Position numbers and translations under genes: made by a program
From: Blepharisma japonicum
Taxonomy: Eukaryota > Ciliophora > Heterotrichea > Heterotrichida > Blepharismidae
Assembly (NCBI GenBank): GCA_949751835.1
Contig: CATKHK010000078.1
Coordinates: 124,001 to 188,000, forward strand
Reading direction: 5' to 3'
Length of the DNA: 64,000 nucleotides
The notes under the pieces: model-generated
What the model saw: only the letters and a program-made list of their open reading frames with translations
The model's database searches: none
Told to the model about the DNA's origin: nothing
Shown here: positions 22,532-34,185 of the stretch, one piece after another
How the letters are laid out: every line of letters starts with the position of its first letter
Numbering within the stretch: position 1 is the stretch's first letter

Positions 22532-24138
22532 ATAAATATTATTACTATTATTAGTTAGTTATATTTCCAGTATTCAATTGGCCATTTTAAATTTTGTATT
22601 AGTTTTTTTTTATTTATAATTAAACAATTAAAGTGAAAAATTTTATTTTTGGGATTATTAAAATAAAAGTTAGGTAGGCACCATGAATATTTTATTGAAT
22701 TATTCAAGCTTGTCGTACCCTTTGCACCTTTAATCCATTGCCAATTTTTGTATTATTTTTAAAATAAATTAAGCTAATAAGAAGGAGGTTTTGTAATTAA
22801 ATCTAGGCTAAAAATATATTTTATAATAATAGATGAAATTATTAGTTCTGATCTTTCATGAATTAATTCAATTTGATATCAGAAAATGGAATTTCTAAAA
22901 TGCTTTTATTTCAAAAATTTATCTTTAGCACTTTTTGAAATCTAATAAAAAATATCATGAAATTTTAATTCTTAATTTCTTGCAACTCCCATTTATTCTT
23001 TATTGTTTGCAAGAATTTGTCTAATAATATATTTTTTAAAATATCAAATCTTTTTCTGATTAAGATCTTTAATCAAAGAATCTTAATGTAACTTCAACTT
23101 CTATCCTTTAGGCACTCTCTTAAAACTATTTGATAATAAGCTACTGGCCTTATTGGATAATTTGTTCCATTCTGGATAGCTAGAAAGTATTCGGAAAGAA
23201 AAAGCTATCACTCTTTAACTCCCAAATTCAAACTTGTTAACAGAAGGTGGAAGCCATAAACTTGCAGGCTTAGCTTATTATCCTAAAGCTTCGAAAACTA
23301 CAAGGATTATTAGTTTAATAAAAGATGCCTCATAAAACTGTATATGTAGAAATAGCTATTAAAATTTACGAATTTAATGGATTTGTATTAAAATACTTTT
23401 GATACTTAAGGATAGATCCTATTAACTTAACCTTATATATAAATTTTCTCAAATTGTAATTTTACAATGCTTAGGGAATAAGGAGGAAGGCACTTATAAT
23501 TAATCATAACAATAATTTCACAGTCGATTTTTTTGAGTTAATTGAAAATAAATAAATACATACTTATATCTCTTTCATAAGCAAGCTAATGATTTGAATT
23601 GCTTCCATTGTAGAAATAATATGCCAAAAGATTGTTAGTTCTTTCAATCTAATTGCTAATCTTGTTAATAAACTAGAAAAGCATCAATGTTCATTTTGAT
23701 AGTTAATTTATTTATTCTAAGAAGGTTATTGATTTATTTTTAAATTAAATCTTAATAAATAGTTTATGATTTTTTATTTATGGCAATAACTTTAAATCCT
23801 GTGTTACTTGAATATATTCAACTATAGTCTCATCTCATAAAAGTGATTTACCTCCAGCCATAGCCATTAGAACTTCAGCTACCTCCAGCCCTAATAAAAC
23901 TCTCTTTCAGCCAACAAACGGAGCACTGAATCTCCAGGAAGACGTCTCTTGTCGTCCAAATCCTTAAAGAATCATAGACTGCTCTCACCGAGACCATTTT
24001 GAATTGTTTAGTCTATAATAAGAAAATCTAGATAAATATTTAAGAATCTAGAATTAATAAATTCATCTAGAAATAACCCAAAAAAATCATTTGTTTTTTA
24101 TATTTGGAAATTTATTATAAAACGATCCCAGCTTAAGA
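22532..24138. other. Long intergenic region with possible coding remnants
   Basis: 1.6 kb without an intact gene. A weak remnant may lie near 23090-23340 (frames reading PLGTLLKLFDNKLLALLDNLF and GGSHKLAGLAYYPKAS, broken by TAG/TAA). A GC-richer patch at about 23850-24000 reads SDLPPAIAIRTSATSSPNK in one frame, also broken. Neither is recognised. The rest is plain AT-rich sequence. Confidence 0.35.
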
Positions 24139-24894
24139 TTAATCATCGTCATTTAAAATAATTGCGTCAACCCTACATATTTGTCTTTCATGTAGCTGAA
24201 TATCTTCCATCTCCTTAGAGAACGAAATCATCCTTGTAAAAATATTATCCACTTTATCATCGTCAATCTTTCACTTAGGGGTTAGTTCTGATTCACATGC
24301 AGAAAACATAATATAAAAGCAGTTTTCATAAAAACTTCTCCTGATTTCATACTGGAAACCAAAAAATTTCAAAAATTCCTTTTCCATGTCATTTATGTCG
24401 CCAATTGACAAATTAGGAAAAATCGTCACAAATTCTAGATTTTTAATATAATCAATATTGCACATTTTTTGCGAAATGATCGTAGCTGAAAAAACAATAT
24501 TTGTCCAATTCCCATGAAATAATGGAATGTTCGAGAGCTTTAAAAACCGAAGAATGTATGAAAGTGTTAAAGTGCAGCATTCAACTCCTAAGTTATACCC
24601 AAAATACAGATTCTTCACAAATAAAAATATTTGGTCTATAATATAGCTATCTTCTTTACTAGCAGCTTGAAAACTAGCAGCAAGGTCTTCATTAAAGAAG
24701 ATCATGCTTTTTGAGCCAACAATTTCAGGATAATTCTCGAAATCTTCCATGATTTTGGATTGTAGCACTGATGATAGTGATATAAGTACGTCTTCTAGTT
24801 TTGGATTAATATGCTCTAAATTATTGCTATGGTTAGATTGGAAACCATCATCATTTTGTCTATTTCTTTCCATAATTATAGATAAACGAAACAT
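24139..24894 (-). CDS. Cyclin-box protein
   Basis: 251 residues from ATG at 24894 (244 from the second ATG at 24873, also plausible and followed by MERNRQNDDGF) to TAA 24139-24141, with TGA 24271-24273 read as Trp. The middle carries a cyclin fold: helix ILRFLKLSNIPLFHGNWTNI, then ATIISQKMCNIDYIKNLEFV and MEKEFLKFFGFQYEI, the pattern of Pho80-like and related cyclins (helix 3 alpha plus the L.FL...F helix). It presumably binds a CDK partner. The C-terminal tail is acidic (AIILNDDD). No destruction box is obvious. Confidence 0.78.
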
Positions 24895-25838
24895 AAATTA
24901 CTTGCCCTCTTGGTCAAACAATCAGAATTAAGACTAAAGTTAAGTGAGATCGACTCATAAAGTCGATAATCAAGAGCAAATCCAAGGAGATTCCAGGGCA
25001 CATCTATTCCCAATCAGGATAGAAGAAAACAACTAATCTGCTAAACCTTAGGGCATTACCTACAACAGAGAAATAATGAATTTTGACCAAAAGTTTTTTT
25101 CTTTAATGTCCAAATGAAAGTTATTCTGTAGTTTTTGTGACTCCAAGAATGAGCCTTGGAATTTTAGCTATCCTGGACCCACCATAGGGCTGCTGATCCA
25201 TAGCTTCCAGCTCAAGACAGAACCTAAAACAAGAAGCATACTATACTACATCTACATACTAGAACTTTGTATGGTAGTAGTGACTCAAAGCAGATGAATT
25301 AAATATTCACAAAATCTTTATGACTAACTAAACCCTGTTTTTATTAACTTATTCTATTCAGAACTTAAGTCAAAATTATATAATTGTTGATAAGCAAAGG
25401 CATTTTTACAACATTATGTTTTTTATTTTAATAAAAGATTTGCACTTTTACCTTCCTAATTTTAATACTTATTTAAGTTATTTTCAGCCCATTTTGTTAT
25501 ATTTAAAAATAGCTCACCATTTTAAGCTGTAATAAAAATATGTATCGAATTTAAAATCAGCAAAAGCATCAAAGAGCATCTAAGTATTATTAGTTTAAGT
25601 ATGCTGAGTAAGAGAGTGCCAAATGATTCAACATTATTAATGCTTATAGGTGCGTATAATAAAAAAAAATCCAAATAATACAAATGAATAATGAAGCTTA
25701 TAGCATTTTAATACTACTTTTATTTTGATATAAGCTTTTAATAATGAAGATCCAACAAATCACTAAAAACTTTCCTTATAATATATTTATAATATAAAAT
25801 TATTAGATATTAATATATTCACCTATCTTGTGGACAAA
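24895..25838. other. Intergenic region with a GC-richer, non-coding patch
   Basis: No ORF is supported. About 24930-25260 is noticeably richer in G/C than the flanks and contains a 7-bp perfect hairpin, ATCGACT-CATAA-AGTCGAT (24949-24967). It could be an unknown RNA gene or a gene remnant; no conserved RNA signature was recognised. The remainder is AT-rich. Confidence 0.35.
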
Positions 25839-27713
25839 TTATGAAATATTTGATAGTCTCTTACCTACATCAATAATTGCAATTCTGTTTCTGCTCTTAT
25901 AAATCAAGCAATCTCTCATCAGATCTACCAGCTCAGAAAAGTTTTCCTCAATTTTCCACGGAACAATTGGCTTTATATGCTCCTCACATATGGCAGTCTT
26001 CAAGTCGTTTTCGTCAATTTTTTGTTCATAGTAATTATACCCAACAATAAAATAATAAATAATCATTCCTAGTGAAAAAATCACGCTTTTATCGTCAATC
26101 AAGCCTTGCAATATTTCAGGGGATTTTCAAAATGGTCTAGCTTTATCATGGCTAATGATCTTCAGCTTAATTTCATTTCGCTTATTCAGCATAATCAGTC
26201 CTAAATCTACACAGAAAAATGGGATTTCTTTCATATACACATGCTTAAGTGCATACACAATTTGTGACAGCCATTCTTTTCTTTTATATTCAATTTGTGA
26301 ATCATAAGGGATATTTTTATCATGCAAATACTCTTCAAGTGAATGTGAGCATTTTTCGAAAACTGCATAAATATTGGACTTGATTCTATACAGCCCAAAA
26401 CATCTAAGTACGGAGTCATTATTTAAGCATAAATGGTAGTTATACATGCTCCAGTGCTCTTCAGCGATTTTTTGATCAGTCCCAATTCTTACTAAATCTA
26501 CATCAGTATTAAGCATTTCTTTTAGATGGGTTTTGGAGGCTTCTAGAGAATCATCTTCTACATCTAAAGCTGAGCATTTGATGAAGTCAATATCAGAAGC
26601 ATAATTGGTAGGATCATTCATAATCTCGCAGAGAATATCAGTCATTTCACTGTAGGTGTTTAGCAGCAAATCGTCTTCAGTAATATCGTCTGCTTTAGGG
26701 ATTATAATTTCTTGGAGTTTTCCTTTGTAACAGACTTTTATATCGCTTTTGACAACTACCATGGATTTGTAAGGAATTCCATCAAAAACGTAGCCCAAGT
26801 CAAATAGCCCAAGAATGATGTCTTCTATAGAGTCTGAATAAGCCTTGTCTGTGTTTACTAAAGCTTTTACTAGTGGCGTGCCGCGCATATGACAGTACTC
26901 AATCATTTGATGGCTGATTCTTTTTCCATCTAATTCGAATACACTTGATATAAATTCGTCTCTTGCAAGCTCTTCTATTAGATTGAGCTCGGCTTGGAAT
27001 TGGGCTGGGCTATCGAAAACTGCCACATACCAGTCATTCAGATGCCTTGTGTCTCTATCCACGCTTTCACATGATTCATCTAAATGAAATGTTCTTGGAA
27101 GCACAGATGTAATACGGTCTTCACAAGTCATTATTAGTTGTATAGGATCTTGGTCTGGATTTTCATAAATTTTCACAAAGCCATACCCATAGATTTTGTA
27201 TGAGTAAATAGCCTCCCCTATCATTTTTCTAAGGATCTCCAGGATATCCTTAGTTGTGAGTCCTATACAAGAAAACACGACTCTGTATAAAACTTGTCTC
27301 TTTACACAATCCCATTGGAAATGGCCAATATCCGATTTGTAGTTAACTCTTATGAGGAACTCATTTGCTATATAAAAAGCTTCTTCATTGAAAATTGCTG
27401 CTTTGGAATTGATCGCTAAAAGAAGTCGAAGCTCCAAAATCCCATTCTTCGCCTCGAAAATGATGGGGAAATTTCCCCATTTCCCTTCATAGAGCTCGCT
27501 TTGGTCACCGATTGCAATCATGATTAAGTATCTATCGTTTTCTTGTATCACTCTTGTTTTTTGGAATCCTAAGCCTTCTAGCCCTTTGCGGAGCAGAGGA
27601 AATAAGTCCTTTGCGAAGTATCCTTGGGACTGCAATGATTTGTTTGAAAAAGAACTTTGAAAAGAAGGGTTACTCTGGGGCTGGTTGCTTCTTGAATTTG
27701 AACGACTTGACAT
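25839..27713 (-). CDS. Pseudokinase with novel N-terminal region
   Basis: 624 residues from ATG at 27713 to TAA 25839-25841, with TGA 26127-26129 read as Trp. The first 20 residues are Ser/Gln-rich. Residues about 30-400 form an unrecognised globular region. The last 210 look like a kinase fold: VLRCFGLYRIKSNIYAVFEKC resembles the hinge region, LSQIVYALKHVYMKEIPFFCVDLGL the catalytic loop without HRD, KSPEILQGLIDDKSVIFSLG the APE helix, and LMRDCLIYKSRNRI the end. The DFG motif and the catalytic Asp are missing, so catalysis is unlikely. It may be a scaffold. It is divergently placed 278 bp from the USP gene, so they may share a promoter region. Confidence 0.72.
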
Positions 27714-27991
27714 CTGCTTTTATATTATATTAATCAAGTTCAGGAAATAAGCTATTAGAAATTAAGGAGATTTAAAATAAAATAGACATGGGAAAGTAAA
27801 ATTTCGATTCTATAAATTGAATTCATGATATAATAAAGAATAAAAAATACAATATTTAATGGCTTGTATCAGAATTCTAAAACATTCATAAAATAGTTCC
27901 ATTATGAATTTATATAAAAACCTTTTATAGCCTTAATCATGCTGATTTTCCTATTGTAGTCGATGTCATTAATCGAGAAAATGAAAATAAA

Positions 27992-30349
27992 ATGAAATCA
28001 AAGAAAAAGCAATCACAGATCTCAGAAAGCCCTTCAAAGCTCAGGAGCTCCTTTCAGTATTCTTCTCTGCCTGATATTCATGGGTTTATAGGATTCAAAA
28101 ATGAATTCGGGGAAATGAACTGTTTCTTAAACTCTGCCTTACAAGTTTTGTGACACTTACATTCTTTTCGGGATTTAATTCTAACTCGAAACCTCAAATG
28201 TGAGCTCCAGGATGATCATTATTGCCTAGTTTGTGGATTAAAGCAGCTTTTTATCCAAAGCCTACAAAATCTGCTTCAATCCCAAGAAAATACAATCGAC
28301 ATTTCTCTGTATAGAAGACATTTATCAGAAGTTTATAAACCGATCAAAAGATTCGGAATCCATTCAGCTGACGACAGCATGGAAGCTTTAATGGCAATTT
28401 TAAAAGCTATTCATTCTAATGAAGTTGGAGATACCAACGAGGGTGTTAACTCTGATATCTCAAATGCAAATTGTGGGAGATCTTGCATAGCACATCAAGT
28501 TATTGATCTGCAGGTCCATGAATCATTAATATGTGAGTGCGGGAGTAAAGTGGAAAATGATTGAGATTTTTCTTCTTTTTCTCATCCTTTCTATATCTAT
28601 GATATTCTTGAAGAAACAAAAAAATTCCATCCAAAGAAGCTTATAAGAGAAGGTATAAGAGAAAATTTAGCAGAATGCTTGAAGCATTCCAGCGTAATAC
28701 CTATTGAAGGGGCAATCCCAGAATTCATTAGAGGTCAATGAGAAAAAGCGACACTTGATATATGTCCAAATACTGAAAACTGCTGTGTAAATAAAAGTAA
28801 AAACTCACTGATTTTGAGATCTCATCCAATCATTTTTACTATCCAATTAATTTGGCATGAAAAAAATCCAAGCTATCTTGAAATCCTTCAAATTTTATCA
28901 TCAGTTCCTCAATTTTTGTCGCTTGACAGAATTTATGCAGAAGCTCATCATACAAATCATATACTAAAGGGAATGATTTTATATGGAGGATTTCACTACG
29001 TTTTTGTGGTAAAGCATTCAGATAATAATTTATGATACAAATTGGATGACGAAAATATATCATTACTAGGAAATGGATCATGAATACAAGCAATTGAAGA
29101 AATAATTAATTGCAAACTTTATCCTGTAGGATTGTTCTATGAAGAATTAGGCCAGGCAGAGGATGCAGGTTTAAGAGATGTAGATTGAATTGAATTAGAA
29201 ACCAAAGTCGTAAATAAAATGTGGAAGCGAAAGCGATTAGAGCCAATTTCTGAAAAAAAGTGCCTTACTCCAAAAATTCATCGATCAAGAGAAAGAATGA
29301 TCTTTTTAAAGTCTCAGAGCCCTTGCATAAAGAATAGCGATTCTAATATGCAAATAGAGCAAGATGCTGAGCTATGGCGATGCAATTGTGGAAGAATCAA
29401 TGAAATAAATTGACAATGCTGCCCAAGCTGTAAAGAGTTAAAGCCTGGTGAGAGTGGATGAATTTGTAGAGATTGCACTTTTAAAAATGATCCTTATTTT
29501 CTTATATGCCAAGTGTGTGGAAGCATGAAAAAGGAATTAAAATCGCAAAGTCAAAATAATTCAGCTGGAAAGCCCAATATACCCTGACAATGCAAAATTT
29601 GTAAAGAATATAGCAGTTCAAAATGCCAAGAATGCACTCATTGTTCTAAGAAAAAATCAAAAATACAAGGATCAAGCAGACTTCTTGCAAATGTATGATT
29701 ATGCAAATTATGTGGGGCATATAATACTCAAAGCTGTTGTAAGTGCCAATTTCGAACTCCTCCAAAAAATCGATGCATTAAGTGTGGCGAAGATATAGCA
29801 ATAGGAGATATTTGTCTTAGCTGCATATCAGAGAGATGCCAAATCTGTCATAAAACTATAGCAATTACTGATAAAAAATACTGCTGAAAATGCAAATCAG
29901 AATCATCTGGGAATCTTTGTCTAAAGTGCAACTATTATTTTGAAAACTGCAAGCTGTTGTGCAAAGGATGCATTCTACTAGTCTGGGAATGTGAAAATTG
30001 CAATAAGTTCAATTGGCCAACTGATAAAGAATGCTTTAACTGTAAAATTCTCCATAAAAGAGACCAAATTTCAGAGATTTCTTCCGCTCGCATAGAAGAA
30101 AATTATTATAGGGAGCTTTCATGCTGCTTTTGTGGTATGAAATTGGCTATGGGAGAATATAAAAATTGCTATTATTGTTTGAAGAAGACAAAAGACAATC
30201 ATTGTGCAGTGTGCAATTTAGATTTGACTCCTGATAAGTATAGTTGCATGATGTGTAGAAAAACAAGATGAATTTGTAAATGTGGGCAAAAGCATTTAAA
30301 TTCTAAGCCAACGTGTATGAATTGTAATAGTTATAAAATCAGCATTTAA
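27992..30349 (+). CDS. Ubiquitin-specific protease with C-terminal array of RanBP2/NZF-like zinc fingers
   Basis: 785 residues, TAA stop, with many UGA=Trp codons. Residues about 30-385 are a USP/UCH domain: Cys box GEMNCFLNSALQVLW (Cys44), a zinc-type CELQDDHYCLVC, ICECGSKVEN, and the His box GGFHYVFVV (His335) with WYKLDDENI after it. It should cleave ubiquitin or a ubiquitin-like protein. Residues about 450-785 carry roughly ten CxxC...CxxC ribbons, several starting with W.C..C like RanBP2 zinc fingers (WRCNCGRIN, WQCKICKEY, WECENCNKFN, WICKCGQ). The second, GWICRDCTFKND...CQVCG, has the Thr-Phe pair that binds ubiquitin in NZF fingers. A multi-finger tail on a USP is unusual. Leader AAAATAAA precedes ATG. 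Confidence 0.85.
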
Positions 30350-30474
30350 AATAACAATGCTTTACATTTACTTTATACATTAATTATAGCCGCTTATTAT
30401 GTAATATCATTAATATCTTTTAGGAATTTTTAAAATAAAATCTACAAATCCAAAGCCTTCTAAAAAAAAGTCAT

Positions 30475-31088
30475 ATGAAACGCAATATAGGGTCTTTTAT
30501 TTTTGGCTATAACACTGATGGTTTTAATTCAAATCAATTGAATGTTTCAGCTACTTTAGATTGAGGAGAAAATAAAGAACTCTATATATCAATGATGGCA
30601 GTCATCATGCCTCTTGGTGCTTTATGTAGAGCTTTAATTGCTGGCTCTGTATCTAATAGAATAGGAAGGAGAAACGCACTTATGGTTGTTGACATCATAA
30701 ATATCAGAGGTGGACTTCTATTTATTATTCCTGACACTTATGCTTTTGGAATTAAAAGATTGTAACTGGATTCCCATCTTGATGCTTTTATACTCTGACT
30801 CCACTTTATATCGGACAAATCTCGCAAGCAGATATAGGTGGGCTAATCATTGATTCAGGGATATGGTTTGCTTATGTAATAGCTATCCCTTTACCTAAAA
30901 ATGAAGAAAACATAACTACAAATTCATTAGCAAAAGATGATGGGGATTTCTCATGAGAACAATTATTTATGCGCTCTAAAAAATCAAGGAAAATGCTTAG
31001 AATTGGAATTTTGATTGCAGTTGTTCGAGCAACACTAGGGATTGATGCATTCTTTGCATACACAACAAATATTTTTAGTAAATTTTAG
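30475..31088 (+). pseudogene. MFS sugar-transporter-like pseudogene
   Basis: The ATG at 30475 opens SFIFGYNTDGFNSNQLNVSA, GALCRALIAGSVSNRIGRR (the MFS loop 2-3 motif G....NRIGRR) and a third helix, ending at TAA 30763-30765. A second frame continues directly (TGFPSWCFYTLTPLYIGQIS) and later FAYVIAIPL and RIGILIAVVRATLGIDAFFAYTTNIF, ending at TAG 31086-31088. One frame change and at least one internal deletion (sequence between QADIGG and the next helix is too short), plus loss of the C-terminal half, make it non-functional. The family is the hexose-transporter branch of the MFS. Confidence 0.75.
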
Positions 31089-31200
31089 AATGCGAATTTA
31101 GAACTGCAAAATGATAGAATATAAAATAATTACTGAAATATTTTTAATTGAGCATTCTAATTTGGAAATGCTCATTTATTCCATAAATTTAGAACTTAAT

Positions 31201-31389
31201 TTAGTGCTTATGAGATGACCCTTGAGAAGATCCTTGTCTGCTCGAAGAGTAGCTAGGATTGTTAGGATTCATCTGATTGCTTCTGTTATCTGATGCAGCA
31301 TGATGAGCAGCATTATTTGGGTTGTGTACATTTGATGATTGAGTATGGGCTTGATGGCTTTGACCTCCTTTGGATGATCCGTGCTTCAT
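31201..31389 (-). CDS. Small His/Ser/Asn-rich protein
   Basis: 62 codons from ATG at 31389 to a TAA. Composition is low-complexity (MKHGSSKGGQSHQAHTQSS, ending QGSSHKH) with His pairs. No domain or signal peptide. The A-rich leader AATTTAAAA before the ATG resembles other genes here, and the strand is free of overlapping genes. It may be a real small disordered protein or chance; moderate to low certainty. Confidence 0.4.
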   Translation of the reverse strand: MKHGSSKGGQSHQAHTQSSNVHNPNNAAHHAASDNRSNQMNPNNPSYSSSRQGSSQGSSHKH

Positions 31390-31785
31390 TTTTAAATTAT
31401 TAAATTTTAATGGCCATTTTTGTAATGATCAGAATATATGGAAGATTTAATGGATCTATATTAAAAATTGGACGATTATTCTTTTAATTAAAAGCTGTAA
31501 TAATAAAACTTATTATAATCTTCTCAGATCATTATTCTTCTTAATTGGTTATTGATCATTATCAGTATCAATTATATCAGTATTTTTATAATTTGAAAGC
31601 CACTATAATCTAAATCAGATTGAATTAACTACTGAACATTTCTTGTTAGGGATTTAACAATTATTTAAGTAATTAGTGTCTGGATGCATAGAGAAAAGAA
31701 TTTATTAAAAATCGTCATAATTATAGACTAGAAATTGTTATTTTACATATTTACTTATTTCTGTTTATTTAAGTTGCTTCTTAAA
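31390..31785. other. Intergenic, AT-rich
   Basis: Nothing recognisable besides an isolated TGTTAGGG octamer at 31644-31651 (see rejected items). Confidence 0.5.
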
Positions 31786-33807
31786 TTATAAATTAGGATC
31801 AATAAAAAGCTGCTCAATTATTGCTCCATATTTCTTATGAACTACCTTTCTCTTGACCTTCATCGTAGGGGTCAGCTCACCACCTGCAATCGAAAAGTCT
31901 TGAGGCAAAAATCCCCACTTTCTTATATGCTGGGCTCTGGAAGCTGCATGCTTGTTATATTTTTCAATACAGGATTGAATATACTTCTTCACTACTGGAC
32001 ATGCCAGTGCTTGACGATTTTCAATTGCAGGACTTCCATGAGCCTTAAAAACTTCTACTACCTCAGGAGTTAGTTTCTCACTGAATGACCCATCAGACTG
32101 CGGTACTTTTTTGAATGAAATTAAAGCTCCGAGATATTTTTTCCCTTCCCCGACTACCAGTACTGTATTGAAAACTTTTGAAATATCTTTGATTTGCTCT
32201 TCAATAAGGAAAGGAGGAATATTTTCACCTCCAGCTGTTATGATCAATTCCTTTATTCTGCCAGTAATAAATAAATTTCCTTCTCTATCTAAATATCCTT
32301 CATCTCCTGAGTGAATAAAGCCATTCTTATCAATACACTCTCTGGTTTCTTTTTCGTTTTTCAGATATCCAGCGAATTTATTTCTTCCTCTATAGCAGAT
32401 TTCCCCAGTTTCACCTCTTGGTAGCTCGACCCCTTTAGAATTCATGATGACTAGTTCAGCACCTGGTAGCACAACTCCTTGGCTTCATATATTCCCATTT
32501 TTATACGACCCAAAAGTCATTGGTGCGGCAGATTCAGACATCCCATATCCAGCTATAATAGGCATATTCAATGATATAAAGAACTTTAATGTGCTTCTTG
32601 ACAATGGAGCTGCTCCATACATAAGAGTTCTGCATCTATCAAAACCCAACATTTCTCTAAATTTATCTAAAAAGACTGCTTTGGCGACATAAAAGCTTTT
32701 TTCAACTGGCCGATTTTCTAGCTGATTCAAAACATTTCTATAAGCAACCTCTCTGGCCCAATCTACAATTTTTTTCTTGCTAGGTGGAAGTGAGTTGAAC
32801 ATGGCCTTGATTTTTTCTTCAAATTTTTCATATACTCTTGGAACTCCAAAGAAAAAGGTTGGCCTTACTTCTTTTATTGTTTTGCCAAGTGATCCTTGTA
32901 ACGCATCTTCATCAGCAAAGTCAATACATACTTTGCCTTGGAGACAGCCAAAAAAGTCAATTGTTTGTTGGACTACGTGACTAAGTGGCAAATAAGAAAC
33001 AGCATGCTCATCATCACCAAATGGCTCAGATATATCTTTTAGTCTTCTTCCAGACCATGCTAAATTGTCATGACTCAATAAAACTCCTTTCGGAGGCCCA
33101 GTTGTTCCTGAAGTGTAGACAATTGTGGCACAGCTTGAAGGTCTAATTGAATTCATTCGGTTTTCAACTTCTCCTGGGTCAACATTTACCCCTAAATCTA
33201 AAAATTCAGTCCAGTTATAGATTGGCACAGGACTACTTATCTCTTTTAAGTTGCCTGTAGGCCAGTATACAACAAATGCTTTGATTTTTGGCAACTTATC
33301 AATGACTTTGAGGTATTTCATGAGATGTGATTCGTTTTGAGCTACAATTAACTCAGCTTCGCTATGATCTGCTATATAGTGGCAAGTTTCAGTGCCACTG
33401 GTGGTATAAATCCCTGTAGGAATGCAATTAGCCAGAGCTGACCCTGCATATGACAGAATCCACTCAGGAGAATTAAAACCGATGATGTTGACGACCTTCC
33501 TTTGGGAGATTCCTAGACTAATGAGAGAAGTGGCGAATAAAAGGGCGTCTGAATAATATTCTTGGAAAGTCCATGTTTTCCATTTGTCTCCTTTCTTAAC
33601 TCTTAAGGCTGGCTTGTGAGGACACTCTATCACTGTTTTCTGGAAGAGTTCAACAAATGTTACCGGAGCCTCCTGGCCTTGCTTGTAAGGAAGCATACAT
33701 ATAGGAAGCTCTTCATTGATATCTGTAGTCCAATGCAAGTGCTTCCCATCAGGGTTTGAGGTCAAGGACTGAGCTGATTCTGAAAGCCAAAAAAATTTCG
33801 ACTCCAT
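31786..33807 (-). CDS. Long-chain acyl-CoA synthetase, ACSBG-like
   Basis: 673 residues, ATG at 33807 to the terminal stop at 31786, with TGA 32485-32487 read as Trp. It activates long-chain fatty acids to acyl-CoA through an acyl-AMP intermediate. Motifs: the AMP/P-loop TIVYTSGTTGPPKGVLLSH, the adenine-contact YGMSESAAPMTFG, the hinge/ATP motif SGDEGYLDREGNLFITGR followed by KELIITAGGENIPP, and the C-terminal catalytic-lysine region GELTPTMKVKRK. Length and the YGMSES motif fit the bubblegum (ACSBG) branch. No signal peptide; likely cytosolic or peripheral on membranes. Complete and typical. Confidence 0.92.
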
Positions 33808-34185
33808 GTTTTATTGAACAAAACTGGTTTTATCCATTTTCAATATACTTCTTGTGACCGATTTCATAACTGAAGAAACATTAGAATAGTTAATTTCCTC
33901 AATTTATAAGCTTTTAGAAAGTTGGTTATTTATGAGCAAGAAAAATGAAAATTAGAAAAATATGCAACTGATGCATTTTTTTCCGACGAAGCAAATATAA
34001 AAATAAGAAAAGCGAATGTTAAATTTTGGATTAATTCAGAAAATGAGTCCTATTCAGTTTTAGCTTTTTAGGTTTTGTAAATCAAAGAAATGTCAGAGAG
34101 AAGATTTGATGTTTCTTATAAATCTGTTATATGTTCAAGTTTATATGATATAATTTTAATTAAATTACATAAATTTAGTCTTTTT
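33808..34185. other. Intergenic, AT-rich
   Basis: No gene seen. It holds the leader of the acyl-CoA synthetase gene (AATAAAAC before ATG) and the 3' end of the methyltransferase gene. Confidence 0.5.

Noticed and set aside
31644-31651. TGTTAGGG, one unit of the Blepharisma-type telomere repeat (reverse complement CCCTAACA)
   Set aside because: A single octamer without tandem copies is expected by chance.
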